Positions 22,098-31,235 of a DNA stretch of 64,000 bases are shown one piece after another. The translations under genes were made by a program, and so were the position numbers. Origin of the DNA: Pseudomonas brassicacearum (lineage in GTDB: Bacteria > Pseudomonadota > Gammaproteobacteria > Pseudomonadales > Pseudomonadaceae); contig NZ_CP045701.2 of NCBI RefSeq assembly GCF_009601685.2, positions 1 through 64,000 on the forward strand, in the 5' to 3' direction. The notes beneath the pieces are model-generated. The model did no database searches, was not told the DNA's origin, and saw nothing but the letters and a program-made list of their open reading frames with translations. Positions within the stretch are counted from its first letter, which is position 1. Each line of letters begins with the position of its first letter.

Positions 22098-22388
22098 TCA
22101 GCCCACCCTGTTTTCCATCAGGCGATCCGAACCGCCTTCAGCTACGCGGTTTTCGATGAGTCGATCGGAGCCGCCTTCAGCTACGCGGTTTTCGATGAGT
22201 CGATCGGAGCCGCCTTCGGCTACGCGGTTTTCGATGAGTCGATCCGAGCCGCCTTCGGCTACGCGGCTTTCGATCAGGCGATCCGAACCACCCTCGGCGA
22301 ACGTAGGTTGAACAGAAGAAGTCGCGAACGCATTACCGAGCGACAGTGCCAGAAGCGAGCCAATGAGCGTTTTGCTGAGCGTGTTCAT
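22098..22388 (-). CDS. Exported protein made of 13-residue tandem repeats
   Basis: The 96-residue product has a signal peptide (MNTLSKTLIGSLLALSLGNAFA) followed by five near-identical 13-residue units of the form AEGGSDRLIENRV. Each unit carries Asp, Arg and two Glu. AGGATCAGGAC precedes the start. It lies 33 bases after ohr on the same strand, so it is probably co-transcribed and may respond to organic peroxides. The mature protein is essentially all repeat. The function is unknown. Confidence 0.8.
   Translation of the reverse strand: MNTLSKTLIGSLLALSLGNAFATSSVQPTFAEGGSDRLIESRVAEGGSDRLIENRVAEGGSDRLIENRVAEGGSDRLIENRVAEGGSDRLMENRVG
22104..22298. repeat. 39-base coding tandem repeat
   Basis: Five units with an exact 39-base period (for example TACGCGG at 22143, 22182 and 22221) that encode the 13-residue repeats. 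The period is a multiple of three, so copy-number changes keep the frame. Confidence 0.88.
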
Positions 22389-22421
22389 GTCCTGATCCTT
22401 TTTATTCGTAGATAAAGTGAG

Positions 22422-22841
22422 TTAGACGGTGACGTGCAAACGGACGTCGACGTTGCCGCGTGTCGCGTTGGAATACGGGCAAACCTGGTGAGCCGCATCG
22501 ACCAGCGCTTGAGCATCGTCTTGATCCAGGCCCGGCAGGTTGATGTGCAGATCAATGTCCAGACCGAAACCGCCAGGGATCTGGCCGATGCCGACATGTG
22601 CCGTGATCGATGCATCAGCAGGAATGCTGCGTTTGCTTTGGCTGGCGACAAACTTCAATGCGCCAATGAAGCAGGCGGAGTAGCCGGCAGCGAACAACTG
22701 CTCAGGGTTGGTGGCTTCACCACCCGCACCGCCCAAGGCTTTTGGAGTGGCCAGTTTCACGTCGAGAATCTTGTCGCTGGAAACAGCACGGCCATCACGG
22801 CCACCGGTGGAGGTTGCGACTGCGGTGTAGAGAACGTTCAT
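22422..22841 (-). CDS. ohr: Organic hydroperoxide resistance protein
   Basis: Thiol peroxidase of the OsmC/Ohr family that reduces organic and fatty-acid hydroperoxides using lipoylated proteins. The 139-residue product starting MNVLYTAVATSTGGRDGR has the catalytic pair C57 (YSACF) and C121 (VCPYS), with R18 and E47 also conserved. The longer frame to 22904 is unlikely. The gene heads a two-gene unit with the repeat protein. The AT-rich upstream region has a palindrome at 22975. Confidence 0.95.
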   Translation of the reverse strand: MNVLYTAVATSTGGRDGRAVSSDKILDVKLATPKALGGAGGEATNPEQLFAAGYSACFIGALKFVASQSKRSIPADASITAHVGIGQIPGGFGLDIDLHINLPGLDQDDAQALVDAAHQVCPYSNATRGNVDVRLHVTV

Positions 22842-22974
22842 GGTGTTTCCTCTATTGCTGATGGGTTGGATCGAGATTGGTTGCGCTAAATGTTTGCGCG
22901 CCAACCAGTTGCGATAAAGTTAACGGATGAATAGTTAGCGCGCAAGATAAATTTTGAGAAATTTACTGATTGCG

Positions 22975-22986
22975 AATTAACTAATT
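22975..22986. promoter_or_regulatory. Candidate operator upstream of ohr
   Basis: AATTA-AC-TAATT, a small palindrome in an AT-rich stretch 130 bases upstream of ohr. MarR-type OhrR repressors bind AT-rich palindromes at ohr promoters, but no ohrR gene lies in this part of the window. The assignment is inference. Confidence 0.35.
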
Positions 22987-23156
22987 GATCTAAAAGGAAA
23001 TTTATTTTTAGGCATTTGCAATGTCGCCAGCCCGGGTGAGCTGCGAGGTGAGCCAGGGGAAGGAGGTGCTAGGGGGGATCAGCAGGACCAGCGCAATTGC
23101 AGGCCTTCAAAGAGAGGGAAATTCATAAGCAGAACACTACGCCTCCGCCAGCCCAC

Positions 23157-23240
23157 ACATCCTTGCGCCTTTGCCTACAACCACACCAGAACCCACCTGC
23201 TTGTGTGCCTCGCCCCCGGACTCTATTGTTTTTTCGCCCT
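23157..23240 (+). promoter_or_regulatory. Promoter block shared with the two DUF3077 leaders
   Basis: About 80 bases clearly alike to 33525-33608 and 40566-40652. Within it a sigma-70-like promoter can be read: TTGTGT at 23201-23206, a 17-base spacer, TATTGT at 23224-23229. Unlike the other two copies it is not followed by the structured RNA; the GNAT-like gene starts 33 bases after the -10 element. Confidence 0.7.
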
Positions 23241-23261
23241 GTCCATCATCGTATCCACCAC

Positions 23262-23801
23262 ATGAAACGACCACGCATTAGCAACTTCAAGCATCAGGTG
23301 TTCCGCTCGACCGCAATGCAGCTCGCTAAAGAATTTTTGGTGGATGATCCTAAGGCACTATCAGAGAAAGGTATCGATGCTGAGCGGATAAGATACGAGC
23401 CGATAACCCAAGAGGCACTCGACCAATGCAATCTATGGGGCTCAGAAGCCCAACTTTATCCATGGGAGGAAATACCTGTCTGGAAGAATCGCGACGGGAA
23501 AGCGTTTGACCTTTCTCTGTGGTATGACCAAGAGTTATGTGGGCTTTGCTTTTCCACGCCAAAATCAAGCACCTTGTCAATCAAGGTTGTCCTCTTGGAG
23601 GGCAAGCCTGACGCCACTCACCCTTTAAAGGGCGAAGTGGCCGGTTTAGTCTTGATCGCGATCAGCCGATATGCGCGAATGCTGAAGCTTCGGGAGATTG
23701 AGATTTTTGAGCCTGACCCTGGCGCTGTCCAGTGGTACCAGTATCTGGGCTTCGATTTCGACGACCAGCGGCGCCTTGTTATAGCGGTGAACGAGGCATA
23801 A
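23262..23801 (+). CDS. GNAT-like protein driven by the cassette promoter
   Basis: The 179-residue product starts MKRPRISNFKHQVFR. The C-terminal half (DLSLWYDQELCGLCFS, then SRYARMLKLREIEIF and AVQWYQYLGFDFDD) resembles the last part of a GCN5-type N-acetyltransferase, in which a tyrosine before LGF is typical. The acetyl-CoA loop R/Q-x-x-G-x-G/A is not obvious, so activity is uncertain. It is followed 30 bases later by a 56-codon frame and a terminator, giving a compact two-gene cassette. Confidence 0.65.
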   Translation: MKRPRISNFKHQVFRSTAMQLAKEFLVDDPKALSEKGIDAERIRYEPITQEALDQCNLWGSEAQLYPWEEIPVWKNRDGKAFDLSLWYDQELCGLCFSTPKSSTLSIKVVLLEGKPDATHPLKGEVAGLVLIAISRYARMLKLREIEIFEPDPGAVQWYQYLGFDFDDQRRLVIAVNEA

Positions 23802-23831
23802 CATGAGCCCCAATTCTATTGTGAGTTTTCT

Positions 23832-24002
23832 ATGAAGGCTTCCAAGCATACTCCAAAGCCATTGCTTGCAGCTCAGTACCAAGCGGAAGCTCGCCGTCTG
23901 GCTGGCTGCGCGACCACTATAGAGCGCCAATTCTTGTCGGTAAGCCTCGCCAAAGGTAAGGAGCTTGAGCCCGTTGGCCGAATGGCTGGTGCCAGAACCT
24001 GA
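23832..24002 (+). CDS. Small protein downstream of the GNAT-like gene (56 residues)
   Basis: ATG at 23832 to TGA at 24000-24002. The product is basic and helical (MKASKHTPKPLLAAQYQAEA, later TTIERQFLSVSLAKG). It starts 30 bases after the GNAT-like gene and ends 14 bases before a strong terminator, which argues that it is a real second gene of the cassette. No family was recognised. The pair could be an enzyme with a small regulator, but nothing in the sequence proves it. Confidence 0.5.
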   Translation: MKASKHTPKPLLAAQYQAEARRLAGCATTIERQFLSVSLAKGKELEPVGRMAGART

Positions 24003-24016
24003 TTTTCTGCTGATAC

Positions 24017-24045
24017 AAAAAAACCGCCGAATTGGCGGTTTTTTT
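24017..24045 (+). terminator. Terminator of the GNAT cassette
   Basis: Perfect stem AAAACCGCC/GGCGGTTTT with loop GAATT, flanked by A and T runs. It can act on both strands and therefore also ends the diguanylate cyclase gene at 24074. Confidence 0.92.
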
Positions 24046-24073
24046 GGTTTCGCGCTGGGCAAAGCCAACCCGA

Positions 24074-25198
24074 CTAAGCAACAGCCACCCGATTACGCCC
24101 CTGCGCCTTCGCTCGATACAGGGCTTTATCCGCATCATTCATCAAGCTGTGAAGATCCTTATTACAAGCCTGCGTCGATGCGACGCCAAGGCTGGCTGAG
24201 ATATGGTGAACAGGCTCGATCATCAAACCCGCGATGGTATCGATGAGCCGTTCCGCTATCTGGGTGGCAACCTCAATGGACGTGTCCGGAAGCAAAATGG
24301 CGAACTCTTCACCACCGAGCCGACCGAGGATATCCGTTGTCCGAAACGATGAACTGATGACTGCCCCCATCTGGCGCAATACCTGATCGCCCACCTGATG
24401 GCCGTAGGTGTCGTTGATGTGCTTGAAGTGATCCATGTCCAACATGACCGCGCACAACCCTTGCCGCTTGGCCTTGCATTCGTTGTAAAGCTGCTGGGCA
24501 TGCTCGAAAAATGCTCGTCGACTCTTCAGGCCGGTCAGTTCATCGGTTTGTGCGGCGCGGGTTGAAATGCTGTTCGCCTGTTCCATTTCACGGGTGAGTC
24601 GAAAGGCGATTTCCAGTGCCTGGGACATTTTGTGCGTGGCACGGGCCGCAAATGCCATGAACACCAAAATCGAAAGTGCCATGCCGACTTGAATCGCAGA
24701 CGGTTGAAACAGCAGCCAGACGGTGCACGGCAGCAACACCACGCCGATGGAGACCAATGTCATATCGCGATAGGCCGAGTAGCAGGACACCGCGCTGACG
24801 GACATACCAACCGTAAAGAGCATGACCAGCGCCTGCGACAACAGATCGTCCGCCGGCATGAGCACAAACGCCCCACCGCCCCAGATGCTGGCGGATAGCA
24901 CCAGCGTGACCCAGTATTTGCGCTCCCAATGTTCAGGTGTGCGCTGACTTTCGTCGCTGCGGAAATAGGCAACGAACATCGCGATACGCACCAGCGTCGA
25001 TGCGGTCAGGATGGCCAGCCACCAAAAAATAGCGCTGTGCTCAAACCGATCCCAACACAGCCAAATCAGCATGATGGCAGCCAGGTAACTACCTAAAACC
25101 GCAGAAACGGATTGGCGGAACAGTTGCTGCAGTCGGTCGGTTCGCACCTGTTCGGCTATGACAAAATCCTGGCCATTGCGCAGTCTTGGGCCATCCAT
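24074..25198 (-). CDS. Membrane-bound diguanylate cyclase
   Basis: Makes cyclic di-GMP from GTP. With the start at 25198 (MDGPRLRNGQDF, preceded by AGGTGG) the product has 374 residues. About 40 residues precede a block of roughly six membrane helices (about 40-190), and the GGDEF domain follows (about 215-370). The active site is GGEEF, and the substrate motif DMDHFKHINDTYGH is intact. An RxxD-type inhibitory site precedes GGEEF (RTTDILGRLGGEEF), so product inhibition is likely. The gene stands alone. The upstream frame to 25264 is a less likely start. Confidence 0.88.
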   Translation of the reverse strand: MDGPRLRNGQDFVIAEQVRTDRLQQLFRQSVSAVLGSYLAAIMLIWLCWDRFEHSAIFWWLAILTASTLVRIAMFVAYFRSDESQRTPEHWERKYWVTLVLSASIWGGGAFVLMPADDLLSQALVMLFTVGMSVSAVSCYSAYRDMTLVSIGVVLLPCTVWLLFQPSAIQVGMALSILVFMAFAARATHKMSQALEIAFRLTREMEQANSISTRAAQTDELTGLKSRRAFFEHAQQLYNECKAKRQGLCAVMLDMDHFKHINDTYGHQVGDQVLRQMGAVISSSFRTTDILGRLGGEEFAILLPDTSIEVATQIAERLIDTIAGLMIEPVHHISASLGVASTQACNKDLHSLMNDADKALYRAKAQGRNRVAVA

Positions 25199-25318
25199 TT
25201 GAACCACCTGGTTTATGACGCGACCAAAAAAACGATTGTGGCACCCTGCCACCAACGCAAACAACTGAATTACTGTGACGAGGGGATTTAGCGAAATATC
25301 TCACTGCCCCACTGAGCT

Positions 25319-25436
25319 TTTGTAGGAGCTGCCGAAGGCTGCGATCCTTTGGTCTTTCGCTTGAAACTCAGGTGTCGGGAGAAAGATCGCAGCCTCGTTG
25401 CACTCGACAGCTCCTACAGGGCGCAGCCCAGCGCTC
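25319..25436. repeat. Composite REP element fused to a gene remnant
   Basis: Inverted units built on GGAGCTGCCGAAGGCTGCGATC and its partner GATCGCAGCCTCGTTGCACT, separated by about 30 bases, followed by TCCTACAG motifs. The same units occur at 40391 and 55050. This copy runs straight into the DUF3077 remnant at 25456, marking a seam. Confidence 0.75.
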
Positions 25437-25455
25437 CTACAGACAAACCGCATCA

Positions 25456-25630
25456 ACGCCTGCTCCTCGCCAACCTCAGAGAAACCCTGGCGGCAGCCGA
25501 CGCGATGGCCAGCAACCTGGCCTTCGACTTGGAAGGCTCCTGCCGTCACATTGCTCTCGGTATACAGCAATTGATCGAACTGAGTTCATTGCTGGCAAAT
25601 CGGGTGTTGGATACCGTTGATCCGCGATAG
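25456..25630 (+). pseudogene. 3' remnant of a DUF3077/DUF6124-type gene
   Basis: In frame it reads LLLANLRETLAAADAM to the end VLDTVDPR, matching the last 57 or so residues of the complete copies at 33825 and 40865. The N-terminal half, the start codon and the RNA leader are missing and replaced by REP sequence. The original terminator follows. It marks the left border of the phosphonate cluster, in the same orientation as the intact copy on its right. Confidence 0.85.
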
Positions 25631-25645
25631 CAAGTAAACGTCCTC

Positions 25646-25685
25646 CAAAAAGCAAACCCGACATCTTGTGTCGGGTTTGCTTTAT
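25646..25685. terminator. Terminator kept from the DUF3077 remnant
   Basis: Perfect stem AGCAAACCCGACA/TGTCGGGTTTGCT with loop TCTTG. It closely resembles the terminator behind the intact copy at 34203. It now also lies past the end of the phosphonate operon. Confidence 0.9.
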
Positions 25686-25742
25686 TTCACCGGTCGGTCC
25701 TTTTCGATACAAGTGATAACCGGGCCTGCACCTGAGGATCCC

Positions 25743-26312
25743 TCAAGGTATCGCCGCCTGGTGAACACGTATCGCAAGCTGCTCCAAATCGCAGAGATCG
25801 GTTGGAGGTCTCCCGGCGACCTTGGCCGCCTCGTCCCAGCGGCGCAAACGCAGGCTGTCGGCAAACAGCGGGTCGGCCTCGAAGGCCTCGGCTTCACGGG
25901 TCGTCATCGGCCCACCCTGCCAGTCCAGGGTCTGCCGGCTGGCCTCACTCAACCCTGCCAGATAAGCCGGATCGCGCCAGCTCAGGTAACGCTTGGCGTC
26001 CACATGCCGCGCCACCAGCCCCGCCAGGCGCTGGGAGAAGCCCAACCCCAGCAACCAGTTTGCACCCACCCGCTCATGACCTCGACGGCCCAGGCCGGCC
26101 ATTGAGTTTTGCGCCGTCAGCGGCGCACAGAAGTGCCCGACATCGTGGCAGAAAGCAGCCAGCACCAACTCCTCGTCTGCCCCTTCGTCACGCGCCAGCT
26201 CGGCGGCCTGGACCATGTGTTCGAGCTGGCTGACCGCTTCGCCGATATAGTCCGCCTGCGCCTGCTGACGGCACAGGGCAAACAGCTCGGCCACCGCCTG
26301 CTCCGCCCTCAT
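25743..26312 (-). CDS. PhnZ-like HD-domain protein of the phosphonate cluster
   Basis: A 189-residue HD-domain protein of the type known from phosphonate-degradation operons. PhnZ is a mixed-valence di-iron oxygenase that splits (R)-2-amino-1-hydroxyethylphosphonate to glycine and phosphate. The expected residue pattern is present: Y22 and E25 (lid and substrate), H32, H56-D57, H60, H79 and H103. Start and upstream stop overlap as ATGA (26309-26312), so it is coupled to the FAD gene. No PhnY dioxygenase, which normally makes the PhnZ substrate, is encoded in the window. The true substrate is therefore open. Confidence 0.82.
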   Translation of the reverse strand: MRAEQAVAELFALCRQQAQADYIGEAVSQLEHMVQAAELARDEGADEELVLAAFCHDVGHFCAPLTAQNSMAGLGRRGHERVGANWLLGLGFSQRLAGLVARHVDAKRYLSWRDPAYLAGLSEASRQTLDWQGGPMTTREAEAFEADPLFADSLRLRRWDEAAKVAGRPPTDLCDLEQLAIRVHQAAIP

Positions 26313-27466
26313 GCGACGCACGCCTGCGGCCATTCTTCTTCGCCGAGCAACGCCGCCAGGCTGCGCTCACCCAGGCCCAGGCCGACGCTCATGCCCAGGC
26401 CTGTGTGCATCAGTACGGCGCTGACGCCTGCCCCGGCTTGCACCACGCTGAACGGGCCGGGCCCGCGCGAGCCGTATACGCCCTGCCAGCGTTCCAGCAC
26501 CTGCAGCTTGCCGCCCAGGGTGTGCTCGGCCAGCGCCAGCATGAGGTCGTCCACGCCCTCGGCGTTGAACGGCGAGGCGTCGCTGCCGTAGTCGTGGGAG
26601 TCGCCGATAATCACCTCGCCATGGGGCGTCGGGCTGACCAGCAGGTGAATGCCGTGGGTTTCCAGTTCCGGCTGTTCACGGCGGATCTGCGCACGGATGG
26701 CTTCGGCTTCCGGCAGATCGGCGAAGGCGCCGTAATGCACGCAGCTCAGACCGGTGAGCACCGCGTGTTGCAGGTCCAGCGGCTGTTGCAGGCGGGCGCG
26801 CAGCATCTGCAAGCGACACACCGAAGGCTGGAGCGCGGCCAGCGGTTCGGCCAGCAAAGTCTGATAATCATGTCCGGAGCAGACCACGATGTGCCTGGCG
26901 CTGAAACTTCCGGCGCTGGTCAGGGCGCTACCTGGCTCGACGTCACGCACCAGGGTGGAGAAGTGGAACTGCACGCCCAGCCCGCGCAGGTAATCGACGA
27001 TCTGCGGCAGCGCCTCACGGGAGTACAACTGCTGGTCGTCGAGGCCATGCAGGGCGGCGCGATGGTGGGCGAAACGTCCGCCGTACAGCTCATTCAGGGC
27101 GGTGCCGCGCAGCAGCTCGACGCGGTAGCCCTGTTCACGGGCGCGGCCTGCGCAGAAGGCTTCGAGCAAGGCTTCTTCGGCTTCGCTGCGTGCAAACAAC
27201 AGTGAGCCCTGTTGCTTGAGCTGCAGACCGGCGGCCTGGCCCAGCTCGGCCCACAGGCCGCGGGACTGGCGGGCCAGGTCGAGCATCACGCCGGGTGCCT
27301 GGCCAGTGACCAGGGCCTGGCCGAAGTTGCGGATGGAGGCGCCGAGCGGCGTGTGGCTGCGCTCGAACACACGTACCTTGAGGCCGCGCTTGGCGCCGGC
27401 CCAGGCATGGGCGAGGCCGAGCATGCCGGCACCGACGATCAACAGATCGCAGTCGTGCTGACTCAT
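26309..27466 (-). CDS. FAD-dependent oxidoreductase of 2-aminoethylphosphonate catabolism
   Basis: A 385-residue DAO-type flavoprotein. FAD-binding motif DLLIVGAGMLGLAHA at the N-terminus, then VFERSHTPLGAS and a second site HTGLGMSVGLGLGE near the C-terminus. Members of this subfamily occur in AEP operons and are thought to oxidise AEP or N-alkylated AEP to phosphonoacetaldehyde, which PhnX then cleaves. This would explain the absence of the transaminase PhnW here. It lies between the binding-protein gene and the PhnZ-like gene. Family placement is good; the exact substrate is inference. Confidence 0.82.
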   Translation of the reverse strand: MSQHDCDLLIVGAGMLGLAHAWAGAKRGLKVRVFERSHTPLGASIRNFGQALVTGQAPGVMLDLARQSRGLWAELGQAAGLQLKQQGSLLFARSEAEEALLEAFCAGRAREQGYRVELLRGTALNELYGGRFAHHRAALHGLDDQQLYSREALPQIVDYLRGLGVQFHFSTLVRDVEPGSALTSAGSFSARHIVVCSGHDYQTLLAEPLAALQPSVCRLQMLRARLQQPLDLQHAVLTGLSCVHYGAFADLPEAEAIRAQIRREQPELETHGIHLLVSPTPHGEVIIGDSHDYGSDASPFNAEGVDDLMLALAEHTLGGKLQVLERWQGVYGSRGPGPFSVVQAGAGVSAVLMHTGLGMSVGLGLGERSLAALLGEEEWPQACVA

Positions 27467-27616
27467 GGGGAAACTCCTGGAACGAAAAAGGCGGCCGCCA
27501 ATGCGGCCGGATGAATCAACGGGTAGCAGTGATGGGCACAATCGCTCTGGCAAGGCTGGCGGGAGAGCCGTGCGGCAAACCCGCGTCACCCAACCAGCAG
27601 GATTGTGCCGGTCACG

Positions 27617-28636
27617 TCACTGGGCTACCGGCTCGGACTTGCCGTCGTAGCGCTTGCGCCATTCGGCGAGGATCTTGTCGCGGTTCTCCGAGGCCCAGGC
27701 GAAGTCGTTCTTGATCAGGCGCTGCTCGTAATCGGCGGGTAGCTCCTGGAAGCGCTCGGCGATGCCCGGCTGGGCCAGCACGGCGAAATTCGCCTTGTAC
27801 AGGTCCATGGCCTCGCGGCTGGCGGAGAAGTCGGCGAGCTTCTTCGCCGCTTCCAACTGCTCGGTGCCCTTGATGATGCCGGTGGCCTCGATCTCCCAGC
27901 CCAGGCCTTCCTTCGGCAGGACGATGTCCAGCGGCGCACCCTTGCGCTTGAGCTGCACAGCCGGGTACTCGAAGGAGATGCCGATGGGGAACTCGCCGGC
28001 GGCGGCCAGCTTGCACGGCTTGGAGCCGGAGTGGGTGTACTGGCCGATGTTCTGGTGCAGCTTGTCCATGTAGGCCCAGCCCTGCGGCTCGCCGAAGGTC
28101 TGCAGCCAGGCGCTGACGTCGAGGTAGCCGGTGCCGGACGAAGCCGGGTTGGGCATGACGATCTTGCCCTTGTACACCGGGTTGGTCAGGTCTTCCCACT
28201 TGGTGGGCTTGGGCAGGCCCTGCTTCTCGGCCTCGATGGTGTTGAAGCAGATGGTCGCGGCCCACACGTCCATGCCGACCCAGGCCGGCGGGTTGGCGGC
28301 GTCGCGGTAGTTGGCGCCGATCTTGTCCAGGTTGGCCGGGGCGTAGGCTTGGAGCATGCCCTGCTGCTTGAGCACAGCCAGGCTGGAGCCGGCCAGGCCC
28401 CAGACCACATCGGCCTGCGGGCGATCCTTCTCGGCCAGCAGCTTGGCGGTGACGATGCCAGTGGAATCGCGTACCCACTTGATCTCGATATCCGGGTGCA
28501 GCTTTTCGAAGGCGGTCTTGTAAGCGGCCAGTTGTTCCACTTCGAGGGCCGTGTACACAGTCAGCTCGGTGTTGGCCTGGGCCGGCAGGGCGCAAGCGGC
28601 GAGCAGCCCGGCGGCCAGAGCGGTACGTTTGAACAT
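27617..28636 (-). CDS. phnS: 2-aminoethylphosphonate ABC transporter, substrate-binding protein
   Basis: Periplasmic binding protein of 339 residues. Signal peptide MFKRTALAAGLLAACALPAQA with AxA cleavage, then a type 2 periplasmic fold related to iron/spermidine binding proteins (ELTVYTALEVEQLAAYKTAF). AAGGAG precedes the start. It is encoded next to phnX and downstream of the permease and ATPase, which identifies its ligand as a phosphonate, most likely AEP. Confidence 0.88.
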   Translation of the reverse strand: MFKRTALAAGLLAACALPAQANTELTVYTALEVEQLAAYKTAFEKLHPDIEIKWVRDSTGIVTAKLLAEKDRPQADVVWGLAGSSLAVLKQQGMLQAYAPANLDKIGANYRDAANPPAWVGMDVWAATICFNTIEAEKQGLPKPTKWEDLTNPVYKGKIVMPNPASSGTGYLDVSAWLQTFGEPQGWAYMDKLHQNIGQYTHSGSKPCKLAAAGEFPIGISFEYPAVQLKRKGAPLDIVLPKEGLGWEIEATGIIKGTEQLEAAKKLADFSASREAMDLYKANFAVLAQPGIAERFQELPADYEQRLIKNDFAWASENRDKILAEWRKRYDGKSEPVAQ

Positions 28637-28680
28637 GAAGAGCTCCTTGGTTGGCATTGCGTGGCGTTGGTTGTTCGAAT

Positions 28681-29508
28681 TCAGCTGGCTTGCGGGCTTT
28701 CGCCCCGGGCCAGGCGAGCGTTGATCGCGTCGATCACCGGCGGCAGTTCGGCGAGGGTGTCGATCAGGTAGTGCGGCCGGCTCGGCGCGAACAGCGCGTC
28801 GATGCGTGTGCGCTCGGCTTCGCGCTGCGCGGGCGTCAGGGCCTGGTACTGCGCCCAGTCCAGGCCCAGGAAGTTGCCGGAGAAGCGCAGCGCCACGGTC
28901 CACATGCCGGCGCTACGGCCTTCGAGGATGCCCGGCTCGGTGTCGTCGACCTTGACGCAGGCGGCCACATCGTCGAGGCCCAGAGCGATGACGTTGGCCA
29001 GCGCCTGGGCCGGGCTTGGCCGGCCTTTCGGCACCTCGTCGGTGGCGACCACATGGTCGGGGCTATAGCCATTGGCGGCGGCCAGTTCGACCACCTTGTC
29101 CATCACCTGTTTGGGATAGCCGGAGCAACTGCCGAGCTTGAGCCCGCGCTCGCGCAGGGCGGCGATACACGCCAGCGCGCCGGGGATCAGCGCCGAGTGC
29201 TCGCCGACCTTGGCGATCTGCAAGGGCATGAAGCGCTCATAAATCGCCGTCACATCTTCGTCGCTCGGCAGGCGACCGAAGCGGCGTTGGTAGCGCTCGG
29301 CAATCGCCGGCAGGTTGCACAGGGCGCGGATGTGGTCCCACTTGCCCATGCCCATCGGCCCGCGCGCCTCCTCCAGGCTGATCTCGACGTCGAAACTGGC
29401 GAAGGCCTCGACGAAGATGCGGGTCGGCGCGAAGGAGCCGAAATCGACCACGGTGCCGGCCCAGTCGAGAATGGCCGCGTGCAGGCGGTCGGGGTGTTGG
29501 TAGTGCAT
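28681..29508 (-). CDS. phnX: Phosphonoacetaldehyde hydrolase (phosphonatase)
   Basis: HAD-superfamily enzyme that splits phosphonoacetaldehyde into acetaldehyde and phosphate. The 275-residue product has the nucleophile motif [12 protein letters not shown] (Asp then Ala, typical of PhnX), [12 protein letters not shown] in the cap with the Schiff-base lysine, and GDD-type third motif [12 protein letters not shown]. The length is standard. It lies 17 bases after the permease gene and 44 before phnS, so all are in one operon. Confidence 0.95.
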   Translation of the reverse strand: MHYQHPDRLHAAILDWAGTVVDFGSFAPTRIFVEAFASFDVEISLEEARGPMGMGKWDHIRALCNLPAIAERYQRRFGRLPSDEDVTAIYERFMPLQIAKVGEHSALIPGALACIAALRERGLKLGSCSGYPKQVMDKVVELAAANGYSPDHVVATDEVPKGRPSPAQALANVIALGLDDVAACVKVDDTEPGILEGRSAGMWTVALRFSGNFLGLDWAQYQALTPAQREAERTRIDALFAPSRPHYLIDTLAELPPVIDAINARLARGESPQAS

Positions 29509-29525
29509 GGCAGTCTCCAGGGTAA

Positions 29526-31235
29526 TCAATGGCCGGCGGCCGTGCGCCAGGCTTGGGCCCGACGCAGCACGCCGCGTGAGGCCCCCGCCAGCAGCAGCGA
29601 AACCGCGGCCGAGGTGAGCAGAATCAGGGTGGACATGGCCGCGGCGCCGCCGACATTGCCGGCGTCGTCCATGTTCAGCACGGCGATGGCGGCGAGCAGA
29701 CTGTCCGGGCTGTAGAGGAAGATCACCGCCGACACCGTGGTCATCGCCGAGACGAACAGGTAGCGCAGGATGTCGAGCAACGCCGGCAGGCAGATCGGCA
29801 GGGTGACGCGCAAAAAGTGGCGCAGCAGCGGCACTTTCAGCGACAGCGCCGCGGCCTCGAACTCGCCATCGAGCTGGCGCAGCGCGGCGCTGGCGGTCAA
29901 CTGCGCAGTGGTCAGGAAGTGCGCGATGGTGCACGCCACCAGCAGGGTCAGGCTGCCATACAGACCGTGCAGCGGATTGCCCGGCAGGTTGAAGAAAAAC
30001 ACGTAGCCCAGGCCCAGCACCAACCCCGGCACCGCCATCGGCACGAAGCTGAGCAGGCGCAGGACCTGGGTCAGCGGGCTCTGCCGGGTCTTCTCCAGCA
30101 GGTAGGCGCCGGTGAAGGTCAGCAGGCTGCCGAACACGGCGGTGCAACCGGCCAGCAGCAGGCTGTTGCGGTACACCTGCCAGCCGCCGGGGAGTTCGGA
30201 AAAGGCGTAGTGATGCAGCGACAGCGACAGGTCGTAGGGCCAGAACTTGACCAGCGACGAGTACATCGCCATGCCGAACACGCCGAGCAGCGCCGCGCAG
30301 ATCAGCAGCACCACGGCGAGGAAGGCCAGGTCGCGGCGTCGCGACGGTTGCGGGCGGTAAACCTGGGCGCGACCACTCATTGCCTCGCGCTGACGGCGGC
30401 GCAGCCACAGGTCGACGGTGAAGCTCAACAGCGCCGGCAGCAGCAGGACCATGCCGATCAGCGCGCCGCGGCCGAACTGCTGCTGCCCGACCACCGCTTT
30501 GTAGGCTTCCAGCGCCAGCACCTGATAATCGCCGCCGACCACCACCGGCACGCCAAAATCGGTGATGCACAGGGTGAATACCAGGCAGAAGGCCGCGAAC
30601 ACGCCCTGTCGGCTACCCGGCCAGGTGATGCTGCGAAATGCCCGCCAGGGTGAAGCGCCCATGCTCGAGGCGGCGTCGAACAGGCGCGCATCGGCCAGGG
30701 CCAGGGCCGAAAGCAGCACCATCAGCGCATGGGGAAAGGTGTAGATGGCTTCGCCGATGACGATGCCCCAGAAGCCATAGATATTGTCCGTGAGCAGGTG
30801 CCGGAGCGCGCCCTGGTTGCCGAACAGGTAGATCAGCGCGATGCCCGGCAGTATCGACGGCGCCAGCAGCGGCAGCAGGGAAATACCGCGCCACAGGCCC
30901 TTGGCCGGCACGCAGGTACGCTGCAGCGCATAGGCGAAGGCGTAGGCCAGCGGCACGACAATAGCGGCCACGGTCAGCGAAACCGCCAGACTGTTGCCCA
31001 GTAGCCAGCGGAAGTTGGCGCTGCCGAACAACTCGGCCGCCGCCGTCAGCCCTCCGCCCTGCCCGGGCTCGCTGGCGAAGCCGCGCCAAAGCATGGCCAG
31101 TAGCGGCAGCAGCACGGCGAGCACCAGCAACACCAGCAGCAGCCACTGGCCACCGTGGACGAATATGCGGTCGGCCAGGTCGGCAGGCAGGCGCCGCGCG
31201 CCGGCCTGGGGCTTGCTCAGCAATACCTGTTCCAT
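29526..31235 (-). CDS. 2-aminoethylphosphonate ABC transporter, fused permease
   Basis: A 569-residue inner-membrane protein with two permease halves (about 35-270 and about 290-560). Each half has about six helices and an EAA-type loop (for example [17 protein letters not shown] and [17 protein letters not shown]). This fused form is typical of the AEP transporter, in place of separate PhnU and PhnV. The start overlaps the ATPase stop as TGATG. It lies upstream of phnX. Confidence 0.88.
   Translation of the reverse strand: MEQVLLSKPQAGARRLPADLADRIFVHGGQWLLLVLLVLAVLLPLLAMLWRGFASEPGQGGGLTAAAELFGSANFRWLLGNSLAVSLTVAAIVVPLAYAFAYALQRTCVPAKGLWRGISLLPLLAPSILPGIALIYLFGNQGALRHLLTDNIYGFWGIVIGEAIYTFPHALMVLLSALALADARLFDAASSMGASPWRAFRSITWPGSRQGVFAAFCLVFTLCITDFGVPVVVGGDYQVLALEAYKAVVGQQQFGRGALIGMVLLLPALLSFTVDLWLRRRQREAMSGRAQVYRPQPSRRRDLAFLAVVLLICAALLGVFGMAMYSSLVKFWPYDLSLSLHHYAFSELPGGWQVYRNSLLLAGCTAVFGSLLTFTGAYLLEKTRQSPLTQVLRLLSFVPMAVPGLVLGLGYVFFFNLPGNPLHGLYGSLTLLVACTIAHFLTTAQLTASAALRQLDGEFEAAALSLKVPLLRHFLRVTLPICLPALLDILRYLFVSAMTTVSAVIFLYSPDSLLAAIAVLNMDDAGNVGGAAAMSTLILLTSAAVSLLLAGASRGVLRRAQAWRTAAGH

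Noticed and set aside
22104..22298. Possible CRISPR array
   Set aside because: The 39-base units are contiguous without spacers and encode a protein repeat in frame; no cas genes are present.
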